From assembly GCA_016795485.1 (NCBI GenBank), contig JAEUHM010000017.1:1-64000 (forward strand): a DNA stretch of 64,000 bases. Reading direction: 5' to 3'. Positions 18,289 through 26,219 of this stretch are shown here, piece by piece. Under the pieces are notes generated by a model. That model had not been told where the DNA came from. It made no database searches and worked only from the letters and a program-made list of their open reading frames with translations. This DNA is from Verrucomicrobiaceae bacterium. GTDB lineage: Bacteria > Verrucomicrobiota > Verrucomicrobiia > Verrucomicrobiales > Verrucomicrobiaceae. How positions within the stretch are numbered: the first letter of the stretch is position 1; each line of letters opens with the position of its first letter. The translations under genes were made by a program, and so were the position numbers.

Positions 18289-19731
18289 CTCATTCAAACG
18301 GGACACCGTAGCGGATTTCAAGAGTGGGCTCGGTGCCTCACGGTGGAGGACACCGTGACTGGGTTGGAGATCGTTGTTTTGCTGGGCTTTTGTAATCGTG
18401 TTTTTCCCACAGCTTTGCTTCCTCTCCGCGCTGCCTTTGCCTCCTGGCTCTCGCGTTCTTCTCCCTCCTGGTCTTCTCTTTGGAGTTGGTCTCTCAGCGC
18501 ATACACGGCTTTAAGTTTGGCCTCGAACTTCTTCCTGAGTTCAATCGGATCGTTGTCCTTGAGCCGTTGCTCCAGCTTAGCTCTGGACTCTTTGCTCAGA
18601 TCCTTGCGCGCCAGTAGCCGTGCGCACGGTGTGCTCGCCCTCTTCTCGTGATGCCTGACCACTTTGCCATCCGCTCGCCGCTCCTTGCTCAAAAGCCGCC
18701 TCTGGGCGCTGTAGAGGTTGTTCCAGAGACTCCAGAGTCCCAGTGCTTCATTGAGTGCCTCCACCAGTTCCTGATGCTCAAAGCGATCATCCCCCAGGAT
18801 CAACCGCACATGGGTGTAGTTCTTTTGTTCAATGTGCGCGTTGTGGTTCTTTCGGTAGGGCCGTGAGCGACTCAGCTCGATCTTCGGCTCGTGCTCTTTG
18901 AAGTGTCGGATGAAGTGCGCGTTGAGGAACTCGCTCCCATTGTCAAAGTCCAGCTTCCGAATCGCAAAGGGCAGCGCCTCCTCGATCTGGCTCATGCGCT
19001 GGCAGGTGGCGTATCCTCCGCGATTCCACACCGCTCAGACTTCTGTCCACCCGCCGTGGATGTCGGTAGCGTCCAGCGCCCACACGATGGCTCCCGCCAT
19101 GCTGCCACCGCACAGCGCTACGGTGTCGATTTCGATGGCCCCTGGTGCACTCTCCACCCATGGCTCGCAGCGCACGGCCACTTCCCGCTGCATGGCTGCC
19201 AGTGCTCCACTAGCCACTCGACGCTTGCGCCCTGCGCTGCGGTAGGCGGCCATTTTCCGATCAATCTGTGCTGCACTGATCCCCGCAATCCGCCGCACTT
19301 GCGCCCGAGCTACGGCCCCATAGTTCCGCTGCCAGGAGTCCAACCAAACCTCAAGCATCTCCCCTGCCAGACGTTTTCCACACGGCTGTCCAGCCTCCAG
19401 CCACACCTTCTTGAGCAACTCCAGATCGGCTGGACTATACCGGCTAGAGGCACCTCGTGACTTTCCACTCGGCTCACTTCTTCGCTGCCCTCGCAGCACC
19501 TTGATAGCGTATTTGCGCTCAAACCCAGTTACCTGGCAATACTCGTCCAGCAAGGCCCTGCGGGCCAGCTTCCCGGTGCGCCGGGCATACCGCCCGCGCA
19601 CCACTCGGGTGTAATCTTCTAAACTCGCTTTCATCAACCGTGGCTCCATTGGCCACGGTGTCCTTTTTTATGGGGCATCGACTCTCCCCATTACCCTCGG
19701 CCTCTCCCTCTTCGGTGTCCTTTTCAATGAG
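18289..19731 (-). mobile_element. Insertion sequence with a DDE (integrase-core) transposase
   Basis: The element carries one transposase frame (interrupted) flanked by related ends. The left end CTCATTCAAACGGGACACC (18289-18307) matches the inverted right end CTCATTGAAAAGGACACC (19731-19714). Each side has a second inner copy of GGACACCG (18348-18355 and about 19667-19674), suggesting repeated transposase-binding sites. I could not confirm a target-site duplication. The integrase-type catalytic core and N-terminal helix-turn-helix resemble the IS481/ISNCY-like group; the exact family is uncertain. Confidence 0.7.
18318..19649 (-). pseudogene. IS transposase split by an in-frame TGA
   Basis: The frame 19649 to 18318 is continuous (444 codons including stops) except for one TGA at 19035-19037. 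The N-terminal part (204 residues) has basic helices and the first catalytic Asp (IEIDTVALCGG), ending GGWTEV. After the stop the same frame resumes with AVWNRGGYATC, then LDFDNGSEF (second Asp) and NAHIEQKNYTH (Glu). All three DDE residues are therefore present but divided between two fragments. A single C-to-T change in an Arg CGA codon would explain the stop. The C-terminal region is long, basic and low in complexity. The most likely reading is an inactivated transposase; readthrough is possible but unsupported. Confidence 0.85.
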
Positions 19732-20115
19732 TCACTGCGCTCACTCACCTCCCACGACCACCAAGCTTGACACGACCCCTGCGTTCCATGTTACCATCAC
19801 CGAGTGAACGCTCCGAGTACCCGCCTGGATTTAGATTTAGCAGAACTGTTCCAAGTAACACCCCGAACCGGTCCGCCACCAACAAGGAAGAGCTTCACTA
19901 TTGGAGAGAGATCGACAAAAACGCCACCCTCGTGCCCCGGGTGAGAAAGCTCAAAAACTAGGGCGGGGAACCACTCATGAAGCGCGTGTGGACCGGCCCA
20001 ACGGGTCGGCAGACTACAGCCCAGGGCTGAGCGCAGCGATGCCCTGGGTCCACCCCGGCAAACACCCAGTGCCCTGAAAGGGCACGAGAACGCGCATTCA
20101 TTCTCGTCCACTCCC
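19732..20115. repeat. Intergenic stretch with a hairpin-rich dispersed-repeat-like element
   Basis: From about 19975 to 20105 several hairpins follow one another: CCGGCCCAACGGGTCGG, CCCAGGGC paired with GCCCTGGG, and GTGCCCTGAAAGGGCAC. A minus-strand open frame (19797-20126) covers this block, but its translation is Pro/Gly/Arg/Ser-rich and looks non-coding. The arrangement resembles structured interspersed repeats that are often mis-annotated as genes in this phylum. The first 200 bp next to the IS show nothing recognisable. Confidence 0.5.
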
Positions 20116-22146
20116 TCAAGGCCCAAACACTAGCCGGCCGCCTTTCATCTCGTACTTCACCGGTACGGCTTTCTCGTCTGGATCGCCGAGGTTGAGCTTC
20201 ATGCGGCCGTCGGCGGTGAATCCGTGCACTCTGCCTTCTTGGTGACGCAGCCAGCCGAGAAGCTTTCCTTTCTCGTCATACCGATAAACATCCCGCCACG
20301 GCTTGAGCGCGGTCAATCGCGGATCGCAAAACGCGGGTTGGTTGCTCCGATGGAGAAACTCGGGCAACACCACGCGAGACAGCAGCATGAGGTGCAGTCC
20401 TCGCAGGTAATCGGCCACTGCGGGCGATTCCGCCGCAGTCGGACCGCCCGCCAATACATAACCACCGTCTCCCTGACTCACGAGGACGCCCATGTCCGTT
20501 AACTTCTTGATGCCTGCTCGCACGTCACCGATCACCGCTGCGTCACTTGCCGCAGCAGCAACGGCAATTAGCTCTGCTTGCTGGTTGAGAAACCACCTCG
20601 GGTCATTCGCGAACGTCCTCACGACTTTCTCGGCCAGCGCTCTCAGGTCAGCAGCACCTGCCAGCTTGGCTTTGAGCTTCTTCTCCATGTTAGCAATGTC
20701 TTCCGCAGGTGCCTTCCGTGTTTTCAATTCAGCCAACGCACGCTCCATCGGTTGCAACTCGCCGAGGACGATCTTTGCCTCACTACGAGCTTCATCATTA
20801 ATCAACGTCCTCACCCACCGCTCACCTGGCAACGGCTCTCCAGCCACGACCCTCATCCACTGAAGCCAACGCATGTCTTCACTGGCTCTGGGAATGCCGA
20901 GATCCTCGTTATGCGCTTGGTAGCACACCTCGCTCACCTTGCCACCATCATTGAAGTAGCGCTTCTCATTGGGCAGCATGAACACACTAACAATCGCTGG
21001 AGCTGAGTCCGCCAAGGGACTGCTGACAAACAGCCCCACATCCACGCGATGTGCCTTAATCCCTGTACCCGAGGCGGATTCCATGTCGTCATGCCATAGC
21101 ACTCTGATCTCTGCCTCAGTGCCATCAGCAGAGGACTTGATCTCAACTTTGTCCTTCCGCCCCTGGAGCAGCACCCACCTAGCTTTCATGGGCTTGCCCT
21201 GGATCTCCACAGAACGCCGAGCGCTCAAACGGAGGCTGTAAACCTCTCCCACTCCACGAAAAATCCTTCCCACGCTCGAAGCAGATTGCCCGAGTTGCTC
21301 GGTGACTCCTTCTTTTTCAAAGTAGTCCACTCCATTGACAGGTTTCCGCTCCTCCAGCACCTCTAGCATGGCCACTGGCGGGATGGTGAGAGGGGTCATC
21401 AATTGGGCGCGATTGACCATCGCTTTCTCATCCAGGTTCTTCGCATCAAACACCACCGGGTGAGCAAGTCCGGAGAAGTAATCTTCATCCGTTCGCACCT
21501 GTTTGTTAGACCTTCGGAAGATCATGTTCACTGTGGGCATCAGCACGCCCTTGGCGATGAGTAACTCCTGCACTTCAGGCGTGAAGGCAGCCACAGTGGA
21601 AAGCCATGCCTGGACAAACGGCAGGTCGCTTAATGAAGAGCCTTGGGAGATCAGCACCGCTGGGTGATTTGCAGGGAACAAATCTCCCCAGCCATCCACG
21701 CCATTGAAACCCACATCATGATCCTGATGCTCTGGGTAAATGATGAAGTTGTTGGCCCGATAACTAGCGTCCAGGAAGTTGAAGCCCGGATTGCCAGACA
21801 TGAGGTAAATCCTCGGCAAACAGCCACCCGTATCCGCAGTGGAGGCCATGCTGCAGTTCCCCAACGTCGGCACACGCCGTACCGAGTGAGCCGGGCCCAT
21901 GTGACGACCTGCACCACGTTCCTTTTCGTCGTGAACCAAAGACTTGAGCCCAGGAAACATCCCGACCTGAAATGGCGCATGGCCGCCATCACGGTTCTCG
22001 TATTGCAGCGCCTTTAGGCCCGCAGCCCGTCCCTCGGCATGCCACTCATTCAAGAGCTTGCCCACCTCATCCGAGCGTGTGGTCAGCTTGTCCGCCGCCG
22101 AGGCGGACAACACGCATAAGAAGCCAAGCAGGCTCAAGCCTTTCAT
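20116..22146 (-). CDS. Large secreted protein, unknown family
   Basis: This is a 676-residue protein with a signal peptide (MKGLSLLGFLCVLSASA). I do not recognise a characterised domain. The N-terminal half is rich in Gly, His, Asp and aromatic residues (ENRDGGHAPFQ, NFIIYPEHQDHDVGFNGVDGWGDLFPAN). The central part has beta-strand character with a charged 'EAEIRVLWHDD'. A helical charged stretch (ELQPMERALAELKTRKAPAEDIANMEKKLKAKL, about residues 455-490) leads to a C-terminal domain ending in a beta segment (YDEKGKLLGWLRHQEG, VKYEMKGGRLVFG). It begins 48 bp downstream of the Ldh_2 gene on the same strand. It appears to be a long lineage-specific extracytoplasmic protein. Confidence 0.8.
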   Translation of the reverse strand: MKGLSLLGFLCVLSASAADKLTTRSDEVGKLLNEWHAEGRAAGLKALQYENRDGGHAPFQVGMFPGLKSLVHDEKERGAGRHMGPAHSVRRVPTLGNCSMASTADTGGCLPRIYLMSGNPGFNFLDASYRANNFIIYPEHQDHDVGFNGVDGWGDLFPANHPAVLISQGSSLSDLPFVQAWLSTVAAFTPEVQELLIAKGVLMPTVNMIFRRSNKQVRTDEDYFSGLAHPVVFDAKNLDEKAMVNRAQLMTPLTIPPVAMLEVLEERKPVNGVDYFEKEGVTEQLGQSASSVGRIFRGVGEVYSLRLSARRSVEIQGKPMKARWVLLQGRKDKVEIKSSADGTEAEIRVLWHDDMESASGTGIKAHRVDVGLFVSSPLADSAPAIVSVFMLPNEKRYFNDGGKVSEVCYQAHNEDLGIPRASEDMRWLQWMRVVAGEPLPGERWVRTLINDEARSEAKIVLGELQPMERALAELKTRKAPAEDIANMEKKLKAKLAGAADLRALAEKVVRTFANDPRWFLNQQAELIAVAAAASDAAVIGDVRAGIKKLTDMGVLVSQGDGGYVLAGGPTAAESPAVADYLRGLHLMLLSRVVLPEFLHRSNQPAFCDPRLTALKPWRDVYRYDEKGKLLGWLRHQEGRVHGFTADGRMKLNLGDPDEKAVPVKYEMKGGRLVFGP

Positions 22147-22194
22147 CCCGAGACGTTCGCTAGGACCGGCTGGGATTCAATGCGGCATTTGGCC

Positions 22195-23289
22195 TTAGAC
22201 GTCGTAAGTCGCCAGCGAGGCTGGATTGATCTCGGCCACACCGCACTCGCGTGCGATCTCATTGAAAGCCTCAATCTCGGCGGTCGTGAAAAGCAGTCCG
22301 CCTGCTTTTTGGCTGTGGGCGGCTGCTTGGGCTTCGATCTGGCCGGGAAGAGTTGCGGACTCATTTCCGTGTGCAAACACGTCATCTAGCACGGCCTTGA
22401 GGTTGGCTTTCTGGTCGCGCCCTTTTGCAAACAGGCCAGAGCCGATTGCGTCTGGGTGGATGACTTGGAAATAGAAGGCGCTGGTGCGCTTCTCGCCCTC
22501 GGGGACGGGATTGCCGCGCAATGTTGGCAAAGAACCGCCGATTAGGGCCCCGATCACTTCATTGTAGAGAGCCAAGCCGTAGCCCTTGTGCTTGCCAAAT
22601 GGGATGAGCCACTTAGCGGCGTTCGGGTCAGTCGTTGGCTGGCCATTTTCATCCACGGCGGCGTCCGGCGGCAGTTGCTTGCCCTCGCGCTTCAGTTGCT
22701 GCACCCGCCCCATGGCCACGGTGCTCGTTGCCCAGTCGATCACGATGGGATAACCGAGTGCGTCAGTGGTTGGCAGGCCCCAAGAGTGCGGATTTGTGCC
22801 CAAGGTCGGATGTTTGCCACCGAAGGGCACCACCTCTGCCAGGGTGGACGTGCAGTTGGTGTAGGCCAGATAGCCTTTCTTTGCTGCCTCCATGACATAT
22901 CCACCGCCCCACAGGTAGTGGAATGCATTGTCCACGCTCACCTGGCCGATGCCGTATTTGTCCGCCAGTTCCATGCAGCGATCCATGGCACGAAATGCCA
23001 CCGCCTGACCGAGTTTCAGCTTGGCATCCCAAACCTCGCTCGCCGCGAAAGGCTTCTTGATGACCTCAATCTCAGCGCCCGGCTTGCAGCCACCCGTAGC
23101 GCTACCGAACAAGTGATCCAAGTGCAGCGCCTTGATGCCATTGTGCGTCCGGATGCCATGCCGAGCGGCCATTTCGCAGAACCGGGTAGCATCCTCCGCC
23201 TCATCGGCCAAATAGCCGCGATGCACATAGGCCTTGCGGATCAAATCATTGTGTCGCTCGACAGGAAGGACGTGGTAGGTGGTGCTCAT
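22195..23289 (-). CDS. Ldh_2-family NAD(P)-dependent oxidoreductase
   Basis: This 364-residue enzyme belongs to the malate/L-lactate dehydrogenase-2 superfamily (YlbC/ComC/DpkA type). Members reduce 2-oxoacids or cyclic imines such as delta1-pyrroline-2-carboxylate. Visible signatures are AARHGIRTHNGI near residue 45, the Gly-rich 'YLWGGGYVMEAAKKGYLAYTNCT', 'GTNPHSWGLPT', 'IDWATSTVAMGRVQ' and 'LIPFGKHKGYGLALYNEVIGALIGG'. The start at 23289 (MSTTYHVLPV) is chosen because the open frame upstream runs into the divergent thrH gene. Its start lies 40 bp from that of thrH. With a hydroxyproline-epimerase-like gene just beyond, an imine-reducing role in (hydroxy)proline metabolism is possible but unproven. 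Confidence 0.88.
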   Translation of the reverse strand: MSTTYHVLPVERHNDLIRKAYVHRGYLADEAEDATRFCEMAARHGIRTHNGIKALHLDHLFGSATGGCKPGAEIEVIKKPFAASEVWDAKLKLGQAVAFRAMDRCMELADKYGIGQVSVDNAFHYLWGGGYVMEAAKKGYLAYTNCTSTLAEVVPFGGKHPTLGTNPHSWGLPTTDALGYPIVIDWATSTVAMGRVQQLKREGKQLPPDAAVDENGQPTTDPNAAKWLIPFGKHKGYGLALYNEVIGALIGGSLPTLRGNPVPEGEKRTSAFYFQVIHPDAIGSGLFAKGRDQKANLKAVLDDVFAHGNESATLPGQIEAQAAAHSQKAGGLLFTTAEIEAFNEIARECGVAEINPASLATYDV

Positions 23290-23329
23290 GGGGGCTGATG
23301 CAGTAATCAGCATTGCGCGGAGGGCAATC

Positions 23330-23965
23330 ATGTTTATCCGATCACTTGTGTCCCCCAGCCCTTCCAAGCAAACCCTCGTTACCCTCGACCTAGAGGGCGT
23401 TCTCGTTCCTGAAATCTGGATCGCTGTGGCAGAGCGCACCGGGATTCCGGAACTCCGCCGCACCACGCGTAACGAGCCGGACTACGATGTGCTCATGCGT
23501 TACCGGTTGGACATTTTGGACAAGCACGGTCTGACTTTGGCTCTCATCCAGGATGTGATCGGCGGACTGAAGCCTCTGGATGGCGCGCGGGAGTTTCTGG
23601 ATGAACTTCGCTCGCTGACCCAAGTGATCATTTTGAGCGACACCTTCGAGGAGTTTGCCCAACCGCTGATGCGGCAGCTTGGGTGGCCCACGATTTTCTG
23701 CCATCGGCTGCTGGTGACGGATGGACGCATCACAGGCTATGAGTTGCGTCAGCCAAATCAGAAACAGAAGTCGGTCGCCGCCTTCAAGGGGCTCAACTAC
23801 CGCGTCATCTCAGCGGGTGACTCCTTCAATGACACCACCATGCTGCTGGAAGCTGATACGGGTTACTTCTTCCACGCTCCAGATACCATTAAGGCTCAGT
23901 TTCCCCAGTTTCAGGCGTTTGATCAGTATCCTGACCTTCTGAAGGCCATCAAAGCCGTGCTCTGA
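23330..23965 (+). CDS. thrH: Phosphoserine phosphatase / homoserine phosphotransferase ThrH
   Basis: This HAD-superfamily enzyme matches Pseudomonas ThrH closely by eye: DLEGVLVPEIWIA with the nucleophile Asp, then RRTTRNEPDYDVLM, VIILSDTFEEFAQPLMRQLGWP, YELRQPNQKQKSV and VISAGDSFNDTTML. ThrH dephosphorylates phosphoserine and can transfer the phosphate to homoserine. The length is 211 residues from the ATG at 23330, which has a good ribosome-binding site (GGAGG, about 7 bases upstream). The 17 extra upstream codons of the open frame would overlap the divergent gene and were excluded. Confidence 0.93.
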   Translation: MFIRSLVSPSPSKQTLVTLDLEGVLVPEIWIAVAERTGIPELRRTTRNEPDYDVLMRYRLDILDKHGLTLALIQDVIGGLKPLDGAREFLDELRSLTQVIILSDTFEEFAQPLMRQLGWPTIFCHRLLVTDGRITGYELRQPNQKQKSVAAFKGLNYRVISAGDSFNDTTMLLEADTGYFFHAPDTIKAQFPQFQAFDQYPDLLKAIKAVL

Positions 23966-24041
23966 GCACGGAAGGCTGTTTTCAAGACATCCGCGCGGAT
24001 TTCACACAAGAAGCCGCCCCGCCGTTGGCTGAAGGTTGCGC

Positions 24042-24902
24042 GTGCAGCCCTTACTTGTCATCGACTCCCACACTGGGGGAGAACCTACTCGCGTCATACC
24101 TGATGGATTGAGCCTTGCCGACTTGGAGAAGTGGCGGCGGGCGATCATTTGTGAGCCACGAGGTCATGAAGTCATCGTGGGAGCACTGCTCACACCACCA
24201 AAGCACGCCACGAGCGCTGCTGCGGTCACGTTCTTCAACAATGCAGGTCTTCTGGGTATGTGCGGCCATGGTATGATTGGCGTCATCGCCACGCTGCACC
24301 ATCTGGGGCGCATTCAGCCAGGAGTGCATGAGATTGAGACGCCAGCGGGCACCGTAGCGGCCACGCTTCACCCGGATTTACGTGTGAGCATCCGCAATGT
24401 CCTCTCTTGGAGGAAGGCCGCTGGGGTAAAAGCTGGTGGCGTGACGGGCGACATCGCCTACGGCGGGAACTGGTTCTTCTTGTGTGCTGATCATGGCCTA
24501 GCGCTGACCAAAGCTAACATTCGAGAGCTAACTGAAGCGAGTTTGGCGATCCGATCCGCCGTGCATGAGGCAGGTTTTCCAGAAGTCGATCACATCGAGC
24601 TTCTTGGACCGCCGGAGAACGCGGAGAACCACGGACGCAACTTTGTGCTCTGCCCCGGTGGCGAATATGATCGCTCACCGTGCGGCACGGGAACGAGCGC
24701 TAAGCTCGCCTGTCTCGCAGCCGACAAGAAACTAGCCCCTGGCGCTATCTGGCGGCAGGAAAGCATCATTGGCAGTGTGTTTGAAGGAAGCTATGAGAAC
24801 ACCGAGGATGGAATCATCCCCACCGTCACCGGACGAGCCTTCGTTACTGCTGAATCCACCCTGCACTTTCATCAGGACGACCCTTTCCAAAAGGGGCTGT
24901 GA
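24042..24902 (+). CDS. Proline racemase-family enzyme, probably 4-hydroxyproline 2-epimerase
   Basis: The family interconverts C2 stereoisomers of proline or hydroxyproline using two catalytic cysteines. Both are present: MCGHG (Cys74) and [10 protein letters not shown] near residue 220. This points to an epimerase rather than trans-3-hydroxy-L-proline dehydratase, which has Thr in place of the second Cys. The N-terminus [13 protein letters not shown] is also characteristic. GTG at 24042 is preferred because GAAGG lies 6 bases upstream; TTG at 24036 has no such spacing. With about 286 residues it is somewhat shorter than typical members (310-340). It follows thrH in the same direction, with the Ldh_2 enzyme divergent nearby. 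Confidence 0.85.
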   Translation: MQPLLVIDSHTGGEPTRVIPDGLSLADLEKWRRAIICEPRGHEVIVGALLTPPKHATSAAAVTFFNNAGLLGMCGHGMIGVIATLHHLGRIQPGVHEIETPAGTVAATLHPDLRVSIRNVLSWRKAAGVKAGGVTGDIAYGGNWFFLCADHGLALTKANIRELTEASLAIRSAVHEAGFPEVDHIELLGPPENAENHGRNFVLCPGGEYDRSPCGTGTSAKLACLAADKKLAPGAIWRQESIIGSVFEGSYENTEDGIIPTVTGRAFVTAESTLHFHQDDPFQKGL

Positions 24903-24941
24903 CTCCCTTTCCTGCCCTCGACTCTCGGATGCAGACGCGCC

Positions 24942-26219
24942 ATGATGATGGCGATGTTAGGAGTGAAACTATTTCTCAGAGCCGTGATGCTCGTGCTCGC
25001 ACTGGCTGGCTGCAAAGAGCCTACCAGACCACCGCTTGCTCAGCGCGCCTACGTTTGGCAGCGTGTGTGGACGTCAGCCGTAGCGGAAGCCGTGACGAAC
25101 ACGATCAACGACGTGGACGCTCATGTGATCTTTGGTGGTGAAGTCGTGTGGACAAGTGGCCAGCCACAACTGGTTGAGTGCGATATCAACTGGGAGACCT
25201 TGCGTCAACTGAGCAGGCCCGTTTGCATGGCCATGCGCATAGCACCATACCCAGGTCCATTTGACAATGATGCCGTTCAGCACTCGCTAACAGACCATGC
25301 CAAACAACTGCTGGCGAGGTGTGCTAACGAGCGATTGTCTTGTGCAGAGTTTCAGATCGACTTCGATTGCGCGCAGAAAAAGCTCGATGGTTATGCACTC
25401 TGGCTGCGGGCACTACGTGAGGTAGCAAGGCCATGTCGCTTCGTCATCACCACGCTGCCGGCTTGGCTGGGTGAGGCATCGTTCCCTCGGCTCCTGCGGG
25501 AAGTGGATAGTTATGTCTTACAAGTACACTCCGTGCGCCCAGCCAAGCCCGGCGATCCGGTAATGATCTGCGATCCGGAACGTGCTCATCGCGCCGTTGC
25601 CGCTGCGACCCAGTTGCGTGTGCCATTTGAAGTAGCCCTGCCCACTTACTCCGCACTTGTTGGGCTCAAGCCATCGGGTGAGGTCGTAGGTTACTCGTTT
25701 GAAGGACCAGTTCCCAAATGGCCTGCTGATACGCAACTGGTGGCGTTTGACTCTGACGCCGCTGGCATTGCTGGGCTCGTTCGCGAGTGGAAAACACTCA
25801 CGCCAGCAAGCATGCACGGCGTCATTTGGTATCGGCTCCCGATCACTACGGACGTCCGCAATTGGCCGCTCGTTACGTGGCGCCAAGTAAAGGCTGGGGA
25901 GCAGCCAGTCCCTGAATGGCACGTTCAGGCCTCACCCGGTGAGCTTGTGGACTTTAAACTGAGCAATGTTGGAACCTTGAAGACGAACGGCGAGGTGCGG
26001 CTGAAAGTGACCTGGGAAAAGGCCACCTTGGTCGATGCGGAGGCCCTTCCAGGCTTTCTACTGACCAAAGCCAATGGCGGGTTGGTGATCGAATCTGTAG
26101 CCGGAGAAAGTGTTTCGTTGTCGCCGGGGGCCGAACGTGCCATCGGTTGGGCGCGATTTAACCAACGCACCCAAGTTCATGTGGAAGTCAGTTCTCTCCC
26201 GGTCGGCCACTCTCGCTAG
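24942..26219 (+). CDS. DUF3142 domain lipoprotein
   Basis: This 425-residue protein starts with a lipoprotein signal whose lipobox is LALAGC (Cys near residue 24), so it should be membrane-anchored outside the cytoplasm. The mature part begins with YVWQRVWTSAVAEAV, as in DUF3142 proteins. A TIM-barrel-like segment follows (FQIDFDCAQKKLDGYALWLRALRE, FEVALPTYSALV, GVIWYRLPI). The C-terminal roughly 100 residues form a beta-sandwich-like tail. No biochemical function is known for the family. Its 3' end overlaps the next gene's chosen start by 41 bp, suggesting co-expression. Confidence 0.8.
   Translation: MMMAMLGVKLFLRAVMLVLALAGCKEPTRPPLAQRAYVWQRVWTSAVAEAVTNTINDVDAHVIFGGEVVWTSGQPQLVECDINWETLRQLSRPVCMAMRIAPYPGPFDNDAVQHSLTDHAKQLLARCANERLSCAEFQIDFDCAQKKLDGYALWLRALREVARPCRFVITTLPAWLGEASFPRLLREVDSYVLQVHSVRPAKPGDPVMICDPERAHRAVAAATQLRVPFEVALPTYSALVGLKPSGEVVGYSFEGPVPKWPADTQLVAFDSDAAGIAGLVREWKTLTPASMHGVIWYRLPITTDVRNWPLVTWRQVKAGEQPVPEWHVQASPGELVDFKLSNVGTLKTNGEVRLKVTWEKATLVDAEALPGFLLTKANGGLVIESVAGESVSLSPGAERAIGWARFNQRTQVHVEVSSLPVGHSR

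Noticed and set aside
19797-20126. 109-codon minus-strand open frame
   Set aside because: Its sequence is dominated by hairpin repeats, has Pro/Gly/Arg/Ser-rich composition and is better explained as a structured intergenic repeat.
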